Below are positions 25,190 through 34,127 of a DNA stretch of 64,000 bases, piece after piece. This DNA comes from Pseudoduganella violacea (lineage in GTDB: Bacteria; Pseudomonadota; Gammaproteobacteria; Burkholderiales; Burkholderiaceae_D), in the NCBI RefSeq assembly GCF_014191875.1, contig NZ_JACHXD010000007.1:62001-126000 (forward strand), written 5' to 3'. The notes below the pieces were generated by a model. The model did not search any database and was not told where the DNA came from. It saw only the letters and a list, made by a program, of their open reading frames with translations. How positions within the stretch are numbered: position 1 is the first letter of the stretch; every line of letters begins with the position of its first letter. A program made the translations under genes and the position numbers.

Positions 25190-26404
25190 ATGGGATCGGG
25201 CAAAATTCTGGTGGCGCAGGGCGGTGGACCGACCGCCGTCATCAACCAGTCGCTGGTGGGGGTGGCGCTGGAGGCGCGCCGCTTCCGCGAGGTGACGCGG
25301 GTGTATGGCGCGCAGTTCGGGGTGCGCGGCATCGTCAACGAAGATTTTCTCGACCTGACCCAGGAAACCAGCAATAACCTGGAACTGGTGGCGGCCACGC
25401 CCGCCTCGGCCCTCGGCTCGACGCGCGACAAGCCCGACCTGAAGTATTGCGAAGAGATTTTCAAGGTGCTGCGCGCGCATGAGATCGAGCACTTCTTCTA
25501 CATCGGCGGCAATGACTCGTCGGACACGGTGCGCATCGTCAGCGAGCAGGCGCGCGCGGCCGGCTATCCGCTGCGCGCCATCCATATTCCCAAGACCATC
25601 GACAACGATCTGGTCGGCAATGACCACACGCCCGGCTTCCCCTCGGCCGCGCGCTTCGTGGCCCAGGCCTTCGCCGGCGCCAACCTGGATAACGCCTCCC
25701 TGCCCGGCGTGTATGTGGGCGTGGTGATGGGGCGCCACGCGGGCTTTCTTACGGCCGCCTCGGCGCTGGGCAAGAAGTTCCCGGACGATGGGCCGCACCT
25801 GATCTATCTGCCCGAGCGCGTGTTCTCGCTCGACAGCTTCCTGGCCGACGTGAAAGCCATGTACGAGCAGCACGGGCGCTGCGTGATCGCGGTGTCGGAA
25901 GGCATCCACGACGCCTCGGGCGAGCCGATCGCCACCTTGCTGGCCAAGGAGGTCGAGCGCGACGCGCACGGCAATGTGCAGCTCTCGGGCACGGGCGCGC
26001 TGGCCGACCTGCTGTGCGACGAGATCCGGGCCAAGCTGGGCATCAAGCGCGTGCGCGGCGACACCTTCGGCTATCTGCAGCGCTCCTTCATCGGCTGCGT
26101 GTCGGACGTGGACCAGCGCGAGGCGCGCGAAGTGGGCGAAAAGGCGGTGCAATTTGCCATGTGGGGTGGCCGCGACGGCTCGGTGGCGATCCGCCGCACC
26201 GGCTTCTACTCGGTCGACTACGATCTGCTGCCGCTGGCGGCGGTGGCGGGCAAGACGCGCACGATGGAGGATGAATTCATCGCCGCCAGCGGCACCGACA
26301 TCACCGACGCCTTCCGCCTCTACCTGCGTCCCCTGCTCGGCTCCGGCATGCCCGACGCCTTCCGCCTGCGTCCCGCGCCGGTGCCGAAAATTCTCAAGCG
26401 TTAG
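25190..26404 (+). CDS. pfp: 6-phosphofructokinase, pyrophosphate-dependent type
   Basis: A 404-residue phosphofructokinase. The N-terminus has GGGPTAVINQSL. The phospho-donor loop reads GGNDSSDT instead of the GGDGS of ATP enzymes, and the catalytic motif is PKTIDND (Lys as in PPi enzymes, where ATP enzymes have PGTIDND). A GRHAGFLTAASAL segment follows. These point to PPi-dependent phosphorylation of fructose 6-phosphate, a reversible glycolytic step; donor use is inferred from motifs. The ATG at 25190 has a strong GGGAGGAG upstream. A terminator follows the stop immediately. Confidence 0.88.
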   Translation: MGSGKILVAQGGGPTAVINQSLVGVALEARRFREVTRVYGAQFGVRGIVNEDFLDLTQETSNNLELVAATPASALGSTRDKPDLKYCEEIFKVLRAHEIEHFFYIGGNDSSDTVRIVSEQARAAGYPLRAIHIPKTIDNDLVGNDHTPGFPSAARFVAQAFAGANLDNASLPGVYVGVVMGRHAGFLTAASALGKKFPDDGPHLIYLPERVFSLDSFLADVKAMYEQHGRCVIAVSEGIHDASGEPIATLLAKEVERDAHGNVQLSGTGALADLLCDEIRAKLGIKRVRGDTFGYLQRSFIGCVSDVDQREAREVGEKAVQFAMWGGRDGSVAIRRTGFYSVDYDLLPLAAVAGKTRTMEDEFIAASGTDITDAFRLYLRPLLGSGMPDAFRLRPAPVPKILKR

Positions 26405-26443
26405 AAAAAAGGCGGGGCATGCCGTGCATGCGCCGCCTTTTTT
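26405..26443. terminator. Intrinsic terminator after pfp
   Basis: An A run, GGCGG with an inner GCATGC repeat, CCGCC and a TTTTTT run form a long symmetric hairpin immediately after the pfp stop. It can end both pfp and the convergent purM transcript. Confidence 0.85.
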
Positions 26444-26473
26444 ATGGGGGGCTGCGCGCGGCAGCCGCCGGGG

Positions 26474-27514
26474 TCAGACCACGATGGTCTGGTGTTCGCC
26501 TTCCTTGCGGGCGCGGATGGTGCCGATGCGGCTGACGGTTTCACCGGCGGCGCTCAGCTGGGCGATGGCGGCGTCGGCGTTGTCAGCCGAGACGATCACG
26601 GTCATGCCGATGCCGCAGTTGAAGACGCGGTGCATTTCGGCGTCGGCCACGCCGCCATGTTCCTGCAGCCATTTGAACAGCGGCGGCATGGTCCAGGAGG
26701 CGCCGTCCAGTTCCGCGGTCAGGTTATCGGCCAGCACGCGCGGGATGTTTTCCACCAGGCCGCCGCCGGTGATGTGCACCAGGCCTTTGACTTCCATCGC
26801 TTCCATCAGCGCCAGCAGCGGCTTGACGTAGATGCGGGTCGGCTCCATCAGCACGTCGGCCAGCTTGCGGCCGTGGAAGTCGGCGTCCAGGTCGGGCTTG
26901 GCCACTTCGATGATCTTGCGCACCAGCGAATAACCGTTGGAGTGGGCGCCGGACGAGGCCAGGCCCAGCACCACGTCGCCGGGGGCGATCTTGCTGCCGT
27001 CGATCAGTTTCGATTTTTCCACCGCGCCGACGGCGAAGCCGGCCAGGTCGTATTCGCCGGCCGGGTACATGCTTGGCATTTCGGCCGTTTCGCCGCCGAT
27101 CAGGGCGCAGCCGGAACGTTCGCAACCGAGGGCGATGCCCTTGATGACGTCGGTGGCGATGGCCACATCGAGCTTGCCGCAGGCGAAGTAGTCGAGGAAG
27201 AACAGCGGCTCGGCGCCCTGCACCAGGATGTCGTTGACGCTCATGGCCACCAGGTCGATGCCCACGGTATCGTGACGGTTCAGCTCAAACGCCAGTTTCA
27301 GCTTGGTGCCCACGCCGTCGGTGCCGGACACCAGAACGGGCTCCTTGAACTTCTTGCTGATCTCGAACAGCGCGCCGAAACCGCCGATGCCCCCCATCAC
27401 GCCTTCGCGCAGGGTGCGCTTGGCAAAGGGCTTGATCGCTTCAACTAAGGCGTCACCCGCGTCGATATCGACGCCGGCGTCACGGTAGGACAGGGAAACA
27501 TTAGGTTGGCTCAT
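26474..27514 (-). CDS. purM: Phosphoribosylformylglycinamidine cyclo-ligase
   Basis: A 346-residue PurM starting with [14 protein letters not shown]. Conserved blocks are [60 protein letters not shown] and [10 protein letters not shown]. The enzyme closes the imidazole ring to give AIR, the fifth step of purine synthesis, using ATP. Length equals the family norm. It is divergent from the AI-2E family gene, as often seen in Oxalobacteraceae and Burkholderiaceae. Confidence 0.97.
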   Translation of the reverse strand: MSQPNVSLSYRDAGVDIDAGDALVEAIKPFAKRTLREGVMGGIGGFGALFEISKKFKEPVLVSGTDGVGTKLKLAFELNRHDTVGIDLVAMSVNDILVQGAEPLFFLDYFACGKLDVAIATDVIKGIALGCERSGCALIGGETAEMPSMYPAGEYDLAGFAVGAVEKSKLIDGSKIAPGDVVLGLASSGAHSNGYSLVRKIIEVAKPDLDADFHGRKLADVLMEPTRIYVKPLLALMEAMEVKGLVHITGGGLVENIPRVLADNLTAELDGASWTMPPLFKWLQEHGGVADAEMHRVFNCGIGMTVIVSADNADAAIAQLSAAGETVSRIGTIRARKEGEHQTIVV

Positions 27515-27653
27515 GGTGTATTTCGCAGCGGAGGCGGTAAAATAGAAAGCGGTGCCCGTTCCGCGCCGCGCAAGACGCGAAATTGGGTAAGTCCGCTATT
27601 CTAGCAAAACACCCGGTCCAACTGCCTTTTTTCACAGAAATTCCAACCAGTCC

Positions 27654-28736
27654 ATGCCATTTCCCCTCAGCTCAGAACAAAAACAAACGGCATTCTGGGT
27701 CGCGGTCTGGCTGGGTTTCCTCTTCCTGCTGGTCACATTGGGGCCGGTGTTGACGCCTTTCCTGGCCGCCGCCATCATCGGCTACGCCCTGAATCCGGGC
27801 GTGGACCGGCTCGACCGCCTGCGCTTCGGCCGCTTCCAGATGCCGCGCGCGCTGTCGGTGGCCCTGGTCATGCTGGTCTTTTTTGCTGCGATCATCGCCC
27901 TGGTGCTGATCGTGCTGCCGGTGCTGGAAAAGGAAATTCCCCTGCTGAAGGCGGCCATCCCCGCCTTCCTGGCCAAGCTGAACGACTTGCTCGGGCCGCG
28001 CCTGCACGAGATGGGCGTCAAGGTGCGCCTGGATTCGACCGGCATCCGCCGCATCGTCAGCGAGCAGATGGCTTCCAGCGGCGACCAAATCTGGAGCTCC
28101 ATCCTCGATTCGGCCCGCGTCGGCGGCACGGCGGTGCTGGGCTGGCTGGCCATGCTGGCCCTGATCCCGGTGGCCCTGTTCTACCTGCTGCTGGACTGGC
28201 ACCCGATGCTGGCGCGCATCGCCGGCGCCGTGCCGCGCCGCTGGATCGGCAGCACCCTGACCATGGCCGAGGAGGCCGACACCCTGCTGGCCCAGTATCT
28301 GCGCGGCCAGCTGCTGGTGATGCTGGTGATGGCCGTGTACTACTCGGTGGGCTTGACGATTGCCGGCTTCGAAGTGGCGCTGCCGGTCGGCATCTTGACC
28401 GGCCTGCTGATCTTCATCCCCTACCTGGGCTTCGGCCTGGGCCTGCTGCTGGCGCTGATGTCGGCCATGCTGCAATTTTCGGACTGGAGCGGCCTGGTGG
28501 CCGTCGCCATCATCTACGGCAGCGGCCAGATCATCGAAGGTTTCTTCCTCACGCCGCGCCTGGTGGGCGAGCGCATCGGCCTCAATCCGCTGGCCGTGAT
28601 CTTCGCCCTGCTCGCCTTCGGCCAGCTGTTCGGCTTCGTCGGCGTGCTGCTGGCGCTGCCCGCTTCGGCCCTGCTGATGGTGGCTTTCCGCCATCTGCGC
28701 CGCCACTACCTGGGCAGCAGCTTTTATAATGCATGA
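27654..28736 (+). CDS. AI-2E family transporter (permease)
   Basis: A 360-residue polytopic protein: two N-terminal helices (AVWLGFLFLLVTLGPVLTPFLAAAIIGYALNPGVDRL), a third helix, a soluble amphipathic region (about 110-165), then five more helices. It includes the family stretches IPYLGFGLGLLLAL and QIIEGFFLTPRLVGERIGLNPLAVIFALLAFG. The family includes the TqsA exporter and Na+/H+ antiporter-like members; substrate unknown. It lies 45 bases before hda, as in related genomes. Confidence 0.85.
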   Translation: MPFPLSSEQKQTAFWVAVWLGFLFLLVTLGPVLTPFLAAAIIGYALNPGVDRLDRLRFGRFQMPRALSVALVMLVFFAAIIALVLIVLPVLEKEIPLLKAAIPAFLAKLNDLLGPRLHEMGVKVRLDSTGIRRIVSEQMASSGDQIWSSILDSARVGGTAVLGWLAMLALIPVALFYLLLDWHPMLARIAGAVPRRWIGSTLTMAEEADTLLAQYLRGQLLVMLVMAVYYSVGLTIAGFEVALPVGILTGLLIFIPYLGFGLGLLLALMSAMLQFSDWSGLVAVAIIYGSGQIIEGFFLTPRLVGERIGLNPLAVIFALLAFGQLFGFVGVLLALPASALLMVAFRHLRRHYLGSSFYNA

Positions 28737-28781
28737 TGTGATGGACAAAAACGTTATGCAAAAGGAAACAGGGCGGCGGGC

Positions 28782-29450
28782 ATGAAACAACTGGTGCTGG
28801 ATCTGGGCGCCGAGCCGGTGCACACCCTCGAATCCTTCGAGGTGGGACGCAACGCGGAAGTGGCGGCGCTGATGCGCCAATTCGCGGACCGGACGTCGCC
28901 CGAGCATTTCGCCTATCTGTGGGGCGAAATCGGCGCAGGCAAAAGCCACCTGCTGAAGGCGCTCGCCTCGACCGAGAGGGCGCGCTACATCTCGCCGTTC
29001 TCGATCGAGACGGAGTTCCTGTATTCGCCGGAGGTGGACCTGTACCTGCTGGACGACTGCGAAAAGCTGTCGCCGGTGGCGCAGATTGACGCGTTCGCGC
29101 TGTTCAATGAAATCCGCGCCAACCAGGCTTTCATGGTGTGCAGCGGCGCCGTGGCGCCGGCCGTGCTGCCGGTGCGCGAAGACCTGCGCACGCGCATGGG
29201 CTGGGGCCTGATCTACCAGATCCATGGCCTGAGCGACGACGAGAAGGTGGCGGCCCTGAGCCAGGCTGCTGCCGCCCGCGGCTTGACGCTGTCGCCGGGC
29301 GTGTTACCCTATTTGCTGTCCCATTTCCGGCGCGATATGCGTTCGCTCTCGGCGATGCTGGACTCCCTCGACCAATATTCCCTGGAGACCCAACGTCCAA
29401 TCACCTTGCCGCTGCTGCGCGAGTGGTTGCAGGCGGAGGCAAAAGAATGA
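28782..29450 (+). CDS. hda: DnaA regulatory inactivator Hda
   Basis: A 222-residue DnaA-related AAA protein. The N-terminus MKQLVLDL is a beta-clamp binding motif. It has Walker A-like GEIGAGKSHLLKAL, a Walker B region VDLYLLDDCEKL and a sensor region DLRTRMGWGLIYQI. It lacks the DnaA DNA-binding domain. Hda with the DNA-loaded clamp stimulates ATP hydrolysis by DnaA and prevents re-initiation of replication. Its stop overlaps the HAD gene start. Confidence 0.92.
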   Translation: MKQLVLDLGAEPVHTLESFEVGRNAEVAALMRQFADRTSPEHFAYLWGEIGAGKSHLLKALASTERARYISPFSIETEFLYSPEVDLYLLDDCEKLSPVAQIDAFALFNEIRANQAFMVCSGAVAPAVLPVREDLRTRMGWGLIYQIHGLSDDEKVAALSQAAAARGLTLSPGVLPYLLSHFRRDMRSLSAMLDSLDQYSLETQRPITLPLLREWLQAEAKE

Positions 29451-30121
29451 CCAAACTGGCCCTGTTCGACCTCGATCACACTTTGCTGCCCATAGACTCG
29501 GACTACGAGTGGGGCCAATTCCTGTGCCGTATCGGCGCGGTGGACGCGGCCGAATTCGGCCGCCGCAACGACGCCTTCTTCGCCCAGTACCAGGCCGGCA
29601 CGCTGGACCCGGTGGAATATCTGGAATTTTCGCTCGGCACCCTGGCCGCCTTCGAGCCGGCGCGCCTGGCCGCGATGCAGCAGCAGTTCATGGACGAGGT
29701 GATCCTGCCCGCCATCCGCCCTGCCGCGCGCGCGCTGCTGCAAAAGCACCTAGATGCGGGCGACCTGGTATGCATCGTCACCGCCACCAACCACTTCGTG
29801 ACGGCGCCCATCGCCAAGGCCTTCGGCGTGGAGCACCTGATCGCCGCCATGCCGGAAACGGCCGGCGACGGCCGCCTCACCGGCCGCCTGCTCGGCACCC
29901 CGACCCAGGGCGAAGGCAAGATCGTGCACACCAAGGCCTGGCTGGAAAAGATGGGCAAGACGCTGGAAAGCTTCGACACCGTCTACTTCTACAGCGATTC
30001 GCATAACGACCTGCCCTTGCTGTCCATCGTCAGCCATCCCGTAGCGACCAACCCCAACGCCAAGCTGTCCACGCACGCTGCCGCACAAGGCTGGCCTTCA
30101 CTCCATCTATTCAATGATTAA
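29447..30121 (+). CDS. HAD-IB family phosphatase (SerB-like)
   Basis: A 224-residue HAD hydrolase with motif I LFDLDHTLL (nucleophile and acid Asp), motif II IVTATNHF, a Lys in GEGKIVHTKAW and motif IV YFYSDSHNDLPLL, plus the helical cap of subfamily IB. Members dephosphorylate small molecules such as phosphoserine or histidinol phosphate; the substrate here is open. The ATG at 29447 overlaps the hda stop. The 3' end overlaps pcnB by eight bases. This hda-HAD-pcnB-folK order is conserved in the group. Confidence 0.87.
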   Translation: MTKLALFDLDHTLLPIDSDYEWGQFLCRIGAVDAAEFGRRNDAFFAQYQAGTLDPVEYLEFSLGTLAAFEPARLAAMQQQFMDEVILPAIRPAARALLQKHLDAGDLVCIVTATNHFVTAPIAKAFGVEHLIAAMPETAGDGRLTGRLLGTPTQGEGKIVHTKAWLEKMGKTLESFDTVYFYSDSHNDLPLLSIVSHPVATNPNAKLSTHAAAQGWPSLHLFND

Positions 30122-31718
30122 GAAATTCATCCGTAAAATCCTGGGCGTCAAAGGCAAGAAAGCGCGCAATACCAGCGAGCCGAATGTGCTGGGTCCAAAA
30201 CAGCATGGCATCGATCCCAAGCTGCTGTCCTCAAACGCCGTGCGCGTCACCAGCACCCTGCAGGAAGCCGGCTTCCAGGCCTTCGTGGTGGGCGGCGCCG
30301 TGCGCGATCTGCTGCTGAACGTCAAACCCAAGGACTTCGACATCGCCACCAACGCCACGCCGGAGCAGGTCAAGCGCCTGTTCCGCCGCGCCTTCATCAT
30401 CGGCAAGCGCTTCCAGATCGTGCACGTGATGTTCGGCCAGGACCTGCTGGAGGTGACCACCTTCCGCGGCACCGCCGCCGCCAACGCGCCCAAGGATGAA
30501 CATGGCCGCGTCCTGCGCGACAACACCTTCGGCTCGCAGGCGGAAGACGCGGAACGGCGCGACTTCACCATCAACGCCATGTACTACAACCCGGCCACCC
30601 AGGAAGTGCTGGACTACCACGGCGGCATCGAGGATATCCGCGCCAAGACCCTGCGCATCATCGGCGTGCCGGAAGCGCGCTACCGCGAAGACCCGGTGCG
30701 CATGCTGCGCGTGGTGCGCTTTGCCGCCAAGCTGAAATTCCAGATCGAGCCGACCACGGCGGAGCCGATCCGCGTCATGGCCCCGCTGATCAACAATGTG
30801 CCGGCCGCGCGCGTGTTCGACGAGATGCTGAAGCTGCTGATGAGCGGCCAGGCGCTGGCCTGCCTGCAGCAGCTGCGCAAGGAAGGCCTGCACCACGGTC
30901 TGCTGCCGCTGCTGGACGTGGTGCTGGAACAGCCGCTGGGCATCAAGTTCGTGACGCTGGCATTGGATTCGACCGACCGCCGCATCGCGGCCGGCAAGAC
31001 CGTGTCGCCGGGCTTCCTGTTCGCCTCCCTGCTGTGGCATCAGGTGCTGGAAAAGTGGACGGCATACCAGGCGGCGGGCGAGTTCCCGATTCCGGGCCTG
31101 CACCTGGCGGCCGACGACGTGCTCGATTCGCAGACCGAGAAGCTGGCCCTGCAGCGCAAGATCGGCTCCGATATGCGCGACATCTGGGCCATGCAGCCGC
31201 GCTTCGAGCGCCGCAACGGCAAGAATCCTTACAAGCTGCTGGAGCACCTGCGCTTCCGCGCCGGCTACGACTTCCTGCTGCTGCGCTGCGCTTCGGGCGA
31301 GATCGACGCCGAGCTGGGCGAGTGGTGGACCGCCTTCTACGAGGGCGATGAAATCACCCGCGCCGACCTGGTGGCGAATGTGGGCAGCGGTAACGGTCCA
31401 AAGCGCAAGCGCGCGCCGCGCCGTGGTCCGCGCAAGACACTGGGCGAGCAGGCCGAGGGCGGCGAGTTCGCCGAAGGCAGCGCCGCGCCAAATGAATACG
31501 ATGGCGAAGCCGAGCGCCCCGCTCCGCGCGCGCGCCGCCGCAGCGGCAGCGCAGCCGGCACCGAGGTGGCCGAAGGCGCCAACGCATCCTTCGACGGCGA
31601 AGACGCGGAAGCCGGCGCCGGCGAAGGCAGCGAGGGCGCGCCGCGCAAGCGCCGCCGCCGTGGCCCGCGCCGCAGCGGCGAAGCGCGCTCCCAGGGCGGC
31701 GAATCGTCCGGCGAATGA
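30114..31718 (+). CDS. pcnB: Poly(A) polymerase PcnB
   Basis: A 534-residue protein of the class II nucleotidyltransferase family: VGGAVRDLLLNVKPKDFDIATNATPEQVKRLFR with the catalytic DFD, the RIIG(K/V)PEARYREDPVRMLRVVRFAAKL signature, and helical neck and body domains up to about residue 430. It adds 3' poly(A) tails that speed RNA decay. The last ~100 residues are low complexity, alternating Arg/Lys-rich and Glu/Gly/Ala-rich blocks, likely a flexible RNA-binding tail. A CCA-adding enzyme is less likely given the length and the basic tail. It overlaps folK by four bases. Confidence 0.92.
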   Translation: MIKKFIRKILGVKGKKARNTSEPNVLGPKQHGIDPKLLSSNAVRVTSTLQEAGFQAFVVGGAVRDLLLNVKPKDFDIATNATPEQVKRLFRRAFIIGKRFQIVHVMFGQDLLEVTTFRGTAAANAPKDEHGRVLRDNTFGSQAEDAERRDFTINAMYYNPATQEVLDYHGGIEDIRAKTLRIIGVPEARYREDPVRMLRVVRFAAKLKFQIEPTTAEPIRVMAPLINNVPAARVFDEMLKLLMSGQALACLQQLRKEGLHHGLLPLLDVVLEQPLGIKFVTLALDSTDRRIAAGKTVSPGFLFASLLWHQVLEKWTAYQAAGEFPIPGLHLAADDVLDSQTEKLALQRKIGSDMRDIWAMQPRFERRNGKNPYKLLEHLRFRAGYDFLLLRCASGEIDAELGEWWTAFYEGDEITRADLVANVGSGNGPKRKRAPRRGPRKTLGEQAEGGEFAEGSAAPNEYDGEAERPAPRARRRSGSAAGTEVAEGANASFDGEDAEAGAGEGSEGAPRKRRRRGPRRSGEARSQGGESSGE

Positions 31719-32200
31719 GCGTGCAAGCGTTTATCGGCATCGGCGCCAATCTGGGCGATGCCCGCGCCAATGTGCTGGATGCGGTGGAGCGCCTGCGCCG
31801 CCAGCCGGGCTGCGAGCTGCTGGCAGTCTCCAGCCTGTACCGCACCGCGCCCATCGATTCCAGCGGCGACGATTACATCAACGCGGTGGCGCGCATCGCC
31901 ACCACGCTCGATGCGGCAAGCCTGCTGCAGGCGCTGCACGGCATCGAACTGGCGCATGGCCGCGAACGGCCTTACCGCAATGCGCCGCGCACCCTGGACC
32001 TGGATCTGCTGCTGTACGGCGACGAGCAGATCGCCAGCGCCACGCTCACCGTGCCGCATCCGCGCATGACGCAGCGCGCCTTCGTACTGGTCCCGCTGCT
32101 GGAAGTGGCGCCTGACATCATCGTTCCCGGCCTTGGCCCGGCGGCCGCGTTTGCGGCCGGCGTGGCGGATCAGGCCATCACCCGCCTGGCCCAAGCCTAA
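31715..32200 (+). CDS. folK: 2-amino-4-hydroxy-6-hydroxymethyldihydropteridine pyrophosphokinase
   Basis: A 161-residue HPPK with the signatures GIGANLGDARANV near the N-terminus, YRTAPIDSSGDDYINAVARI, and the phosphate-binding RPYRNAPRTLDLDLLLYG, followed by PHPRMTQRAFVLVPL. It transfers pyrophosphate from ATP to the pterin precursor in folate synthesis. The start overlaps the pcnB stop. The pcnB-folK pairing with panB nearby is common in betaproteobacteria. Confidence 0.96.
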   Translation: MSVQAFIGIGANLGDARANVLDAVERLRRQPGCELLAVSSLYRTAPIDSSGDDYINAVARIATTLDAASLLQALHGIELAHGRERPYRNAPRTLDLDLLLYGDEQIASATLTVPHPRMTQRAFVLVPLLEVAPDIIVPGLGPAAAFAAGVADQAITRLAQA

Positions 32201-32216
32201 ACACGAGATTCACATC

Positions 32217-32552
32217 ATGCAAACCTTCCTACTGCTTGCCGCCTCCAATATCTTCATGACGGTGGCCTGGTATTGGCATCTCAAAGGCGGCATGAACAAG
32301 CCGCTTTTCACCGTGATCCTCATCAGCTGGGCGATCGCCTTTGTCGAGTACTGCTTGGCGGTTCCGGCCAACCGGATCGGCTTTGCCAGCGGCTGGAGTG
32401 CGGGGCAGCTGAAAGTGGTCCAGGAAGCCATCGCACTCGTCGTCTTTGGCGTCTTCATGGTCACGGTGCTGGGCGAGCCGCTCCATTGGCGGCATTTCGC
32501 CGCTTTCGCCTGCATCATGGGCGCGGTGGGCTTCCTGTTCGTCGGAAAGTAG
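32217..32552 (+). CDS. DUF486/DMT family small membrane protein
   Basis: A 111-residue protein with four predicted membrane helices and the DUF486 pattern: [57 protein letters not shown] and [23 protein letters not shown]. It belongs to the drug/metabolite transporter superfamily, but no substrate is known. The ATG at 32217 opens directly into the first helix. It sits between folK and panB and may be read from the same message. Confidence 0.87.
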   Translation: MQTFLLLAASNIFMTVAWYWHLKGGMNKPLFTVILISWAIAFVEYCLAVPANRIGFASGWSAGQLKVVQEAIALVVFGVFMVTVLGEPLHWRHFAAFACIMGAVGFLFVGK

Positions 32553-32622
32553 CCGCGTTAGAATACGCGGTTTGGCGTATGGGATTACACTGTGCGCCCT
32601 GGCATTCATTTTGAGGACAACA

Positions 32623-33495
32623 ATGTCTGGTTATCTGCAAGGAAAAGAGATGTCGAGCGCCCCAGCGGCCACCGGCACCCCCGCCCCCGCCAAAACGGTG
32701 GCAAGCAAGGCTGTCACCGTCACCACGCTGAGCGCGCAGCGCGCCGCCGGCGAAAAGATCACCATGCTGACCTGCTATGACGCGAGCTTCGCTTCGCTGA
32801 TGGACCGCTGCGGCGTGGAAGTGCTGCTGATCGGCGATTCGCTGGGCATGGTGTGCAATGGCCACCACTCCACGCTGCCCGTCACGCTGCAGGAAGTGGC
32901 GTACCACACGGCCGCCGTGGCGCGCGGCGCCAAGTCGGCGCTGATCGTGGCCGATATGCCTTTCGGCAGCTACGGCACGCCGGAGCAGGCCTTCAACAAT
33001 GCGGTGCAGCTGATGCAGGCTGGCGCGCATATGGTAAAAATCGAAGGCGGCGCCTGGCTGGGCGATACCATCCGCTTCCTGACCGAGCGCGCGATTCCGG
33101 TCTGCGCCCACATCGGCCTGACGCCGCAGTCGGTGCACCAGCTGGGCGGCTACAAGGTGCAGGGCAAGACCACGGAAAGCGCCGAGCAGCTGAAAGCCGA
33201 CGCGCTGGCCGTGCAGGCTGCGGGCGCTTCGCTGGTAGTGATCGAGGCCATTCCGACCGCCCTGGGCAAGGAAGTGACCGAGACGCTGCATATTCCGACC
33301 ATCGGCATCGGCGCGGGCCCTGACTGCTCCGGCCAGGTGCTGGTGATGCACGATATGCTGGGCGTCTTCCCCGGCCGCAAAGCGCGCTTCGTGCGCAATT
33401 TCATGGATGGCGCGACCAGCATCGACGCCGCCATCTCCGCCTACGTCAGCGCGGTCAAGGACGGCAGCTTCCCTGCGCTGGAACACTGCTTCTGA
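32623..33495 (+). CDS. panB: 3-methyl-2-oxobutanoate hydroxymethyltransferase
   Basis: A 290-residue Pan[34 protein letters not shown] with metal-binding Asp, [41 protein letters not shown] and [21 protein letters not shown]. It adds a hydroxymethyl group from methylenetetrahydrofolate to 2-oxoisovalerate, the first step of pantothenate synthesis. The N-terminus (about 40 residues, Ala/Pro/Thr-rich) is longer than typical; the ATG at 32623 has GAGG nearby, while an ATG at 32650 is the alternative. No panC is visible in the window. Confidence 0.95.
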   Translation: MSGYLQGKEMSSAPAATGTPAPAKTVASKAVTVTTLSAQRAAGEKITMLTCYDASFASLMDRCGVEVLLIGDSLGMVCNGHHSTLPVTLQEVAYHTAAVARGAKSALIVADMPFGSYGTPEQAFNNAVQLMQAGAHMVKIEGGAWLGDTIRFLTERAIPVCAHIGLTPQSVHQLGGYKVQGKTTESAEQLKADALAVQAAGASLVVIEAIPTALGKEVTETLHIPTIGIGAGPDCSGQVLVMHDMLGVFPGRKARFVRNFMDGATSIDAAISAYVSAVKDGSFPALEHCF

Positions 33496-33561
33496 TACAA
33501 AAACCTGCCGCCACGCTTCTCCTGCCGCCGCGAATTAGAGGCTTTGCTCAAGATAACGATC

Positions 33562-33590
33562 TTGTCGCAAAGAAATTCAATTAATACAAT
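33562..33590 (+). promoter_or_regulatory. Sigma-70-type promoter of the exported protein/M15-like pair
   Basis: TTGTCG (33562-33567), a 17-base spacer and TACAAT (33585-33590) lie 55 bases before the GTG start of the exported protein. AT content around it is well above the surroundings. Confidence 0.6.
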
Positions 33591-33645
33591 GGGGATGCAG
33601 CGCTACCAGCGCTGAATCTTCACTGGCCGGCAAACAGGAGAAGTC

Positions 33646-34092
33646 GTGAAATTCAGGTTTTTGTGTATGGCAAGTGCAGTTCTAATGACAATCGGCGCCA
33701 GTCCGATTGCCAGCGCCCACCCAGCCGGCAGCGCATGGCGATACATCGGCAGCTATACGAACACCGTAACATCATCGGAAAGTGGGGACTGCGACGGTTT
33801 CACCGTCCAGTTGTGGGAAAACACGCCCAAGCGGGGCAGCAATTCCGTGATCGGCACGTTTTCCCTGGCGGAAGGGCCATGCGATGCGCCAGCCCGCCCC
33901 ATTTTTGACGCAACTTACAACCACCGTACCGGGAAACTATCCTTTTCGACTTTTATCAATCCGGAACATCCGGCGGCAACGCTGCGATTCCAGGGAAAAC
34001 TCAGCGCAAACACACTGTCTGGCGTAGTCCAATCCGTCCAGGATGGCGGGGCCGGCTTCAATATGTCGATCCAGCTGGATAGAAAAAAATAA
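33646..34092 (+). CDS. Hypothetical exported protein, possible partner of downstream M15-like peptidase
   Basis: A 148-residue protein starting at GTG with AGGAG five bases upstream. It has a signal peptide (residues 1-24, ending PIASA), then a soluble beta-rich body with two cysteines (SGDCDGF and EGPCDAP) that could form a disulfide. I recognise no family. It is followed after 35 bases by a gene for a peptidoglycan peptidase-like protein without signal peptide. An exported protein next to a signal-less wall hydrolase is the usual arrangement of effector and immunity genes, but that role is only a hypothesis here. Confidence 0.75.
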   Translation: MKFRFLCMASAVLMTIGASPIASAHPAGSAWRYIGSYTNTVTSSESGDCDGFTVQLWENTPKRGSNSVIGTFSLAEGPCDAPARPIFDATYNHRTGKLSFSTFINPEHPAATLRFQGKLSANTLSGVVQSVQDGGAGFNMSIQLDRKK

Positions 34093-34127
34093 GCGCTGCT
34101 TTCTCAATCAAGACAAAAGGGGTCGAT

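Noticed and set aside
33496-33645. Small RNA or riboswitch between panB and the exported protein
   Set aside because: Only a promoter and short dyads are visible; no terminator or known riboswitch core.
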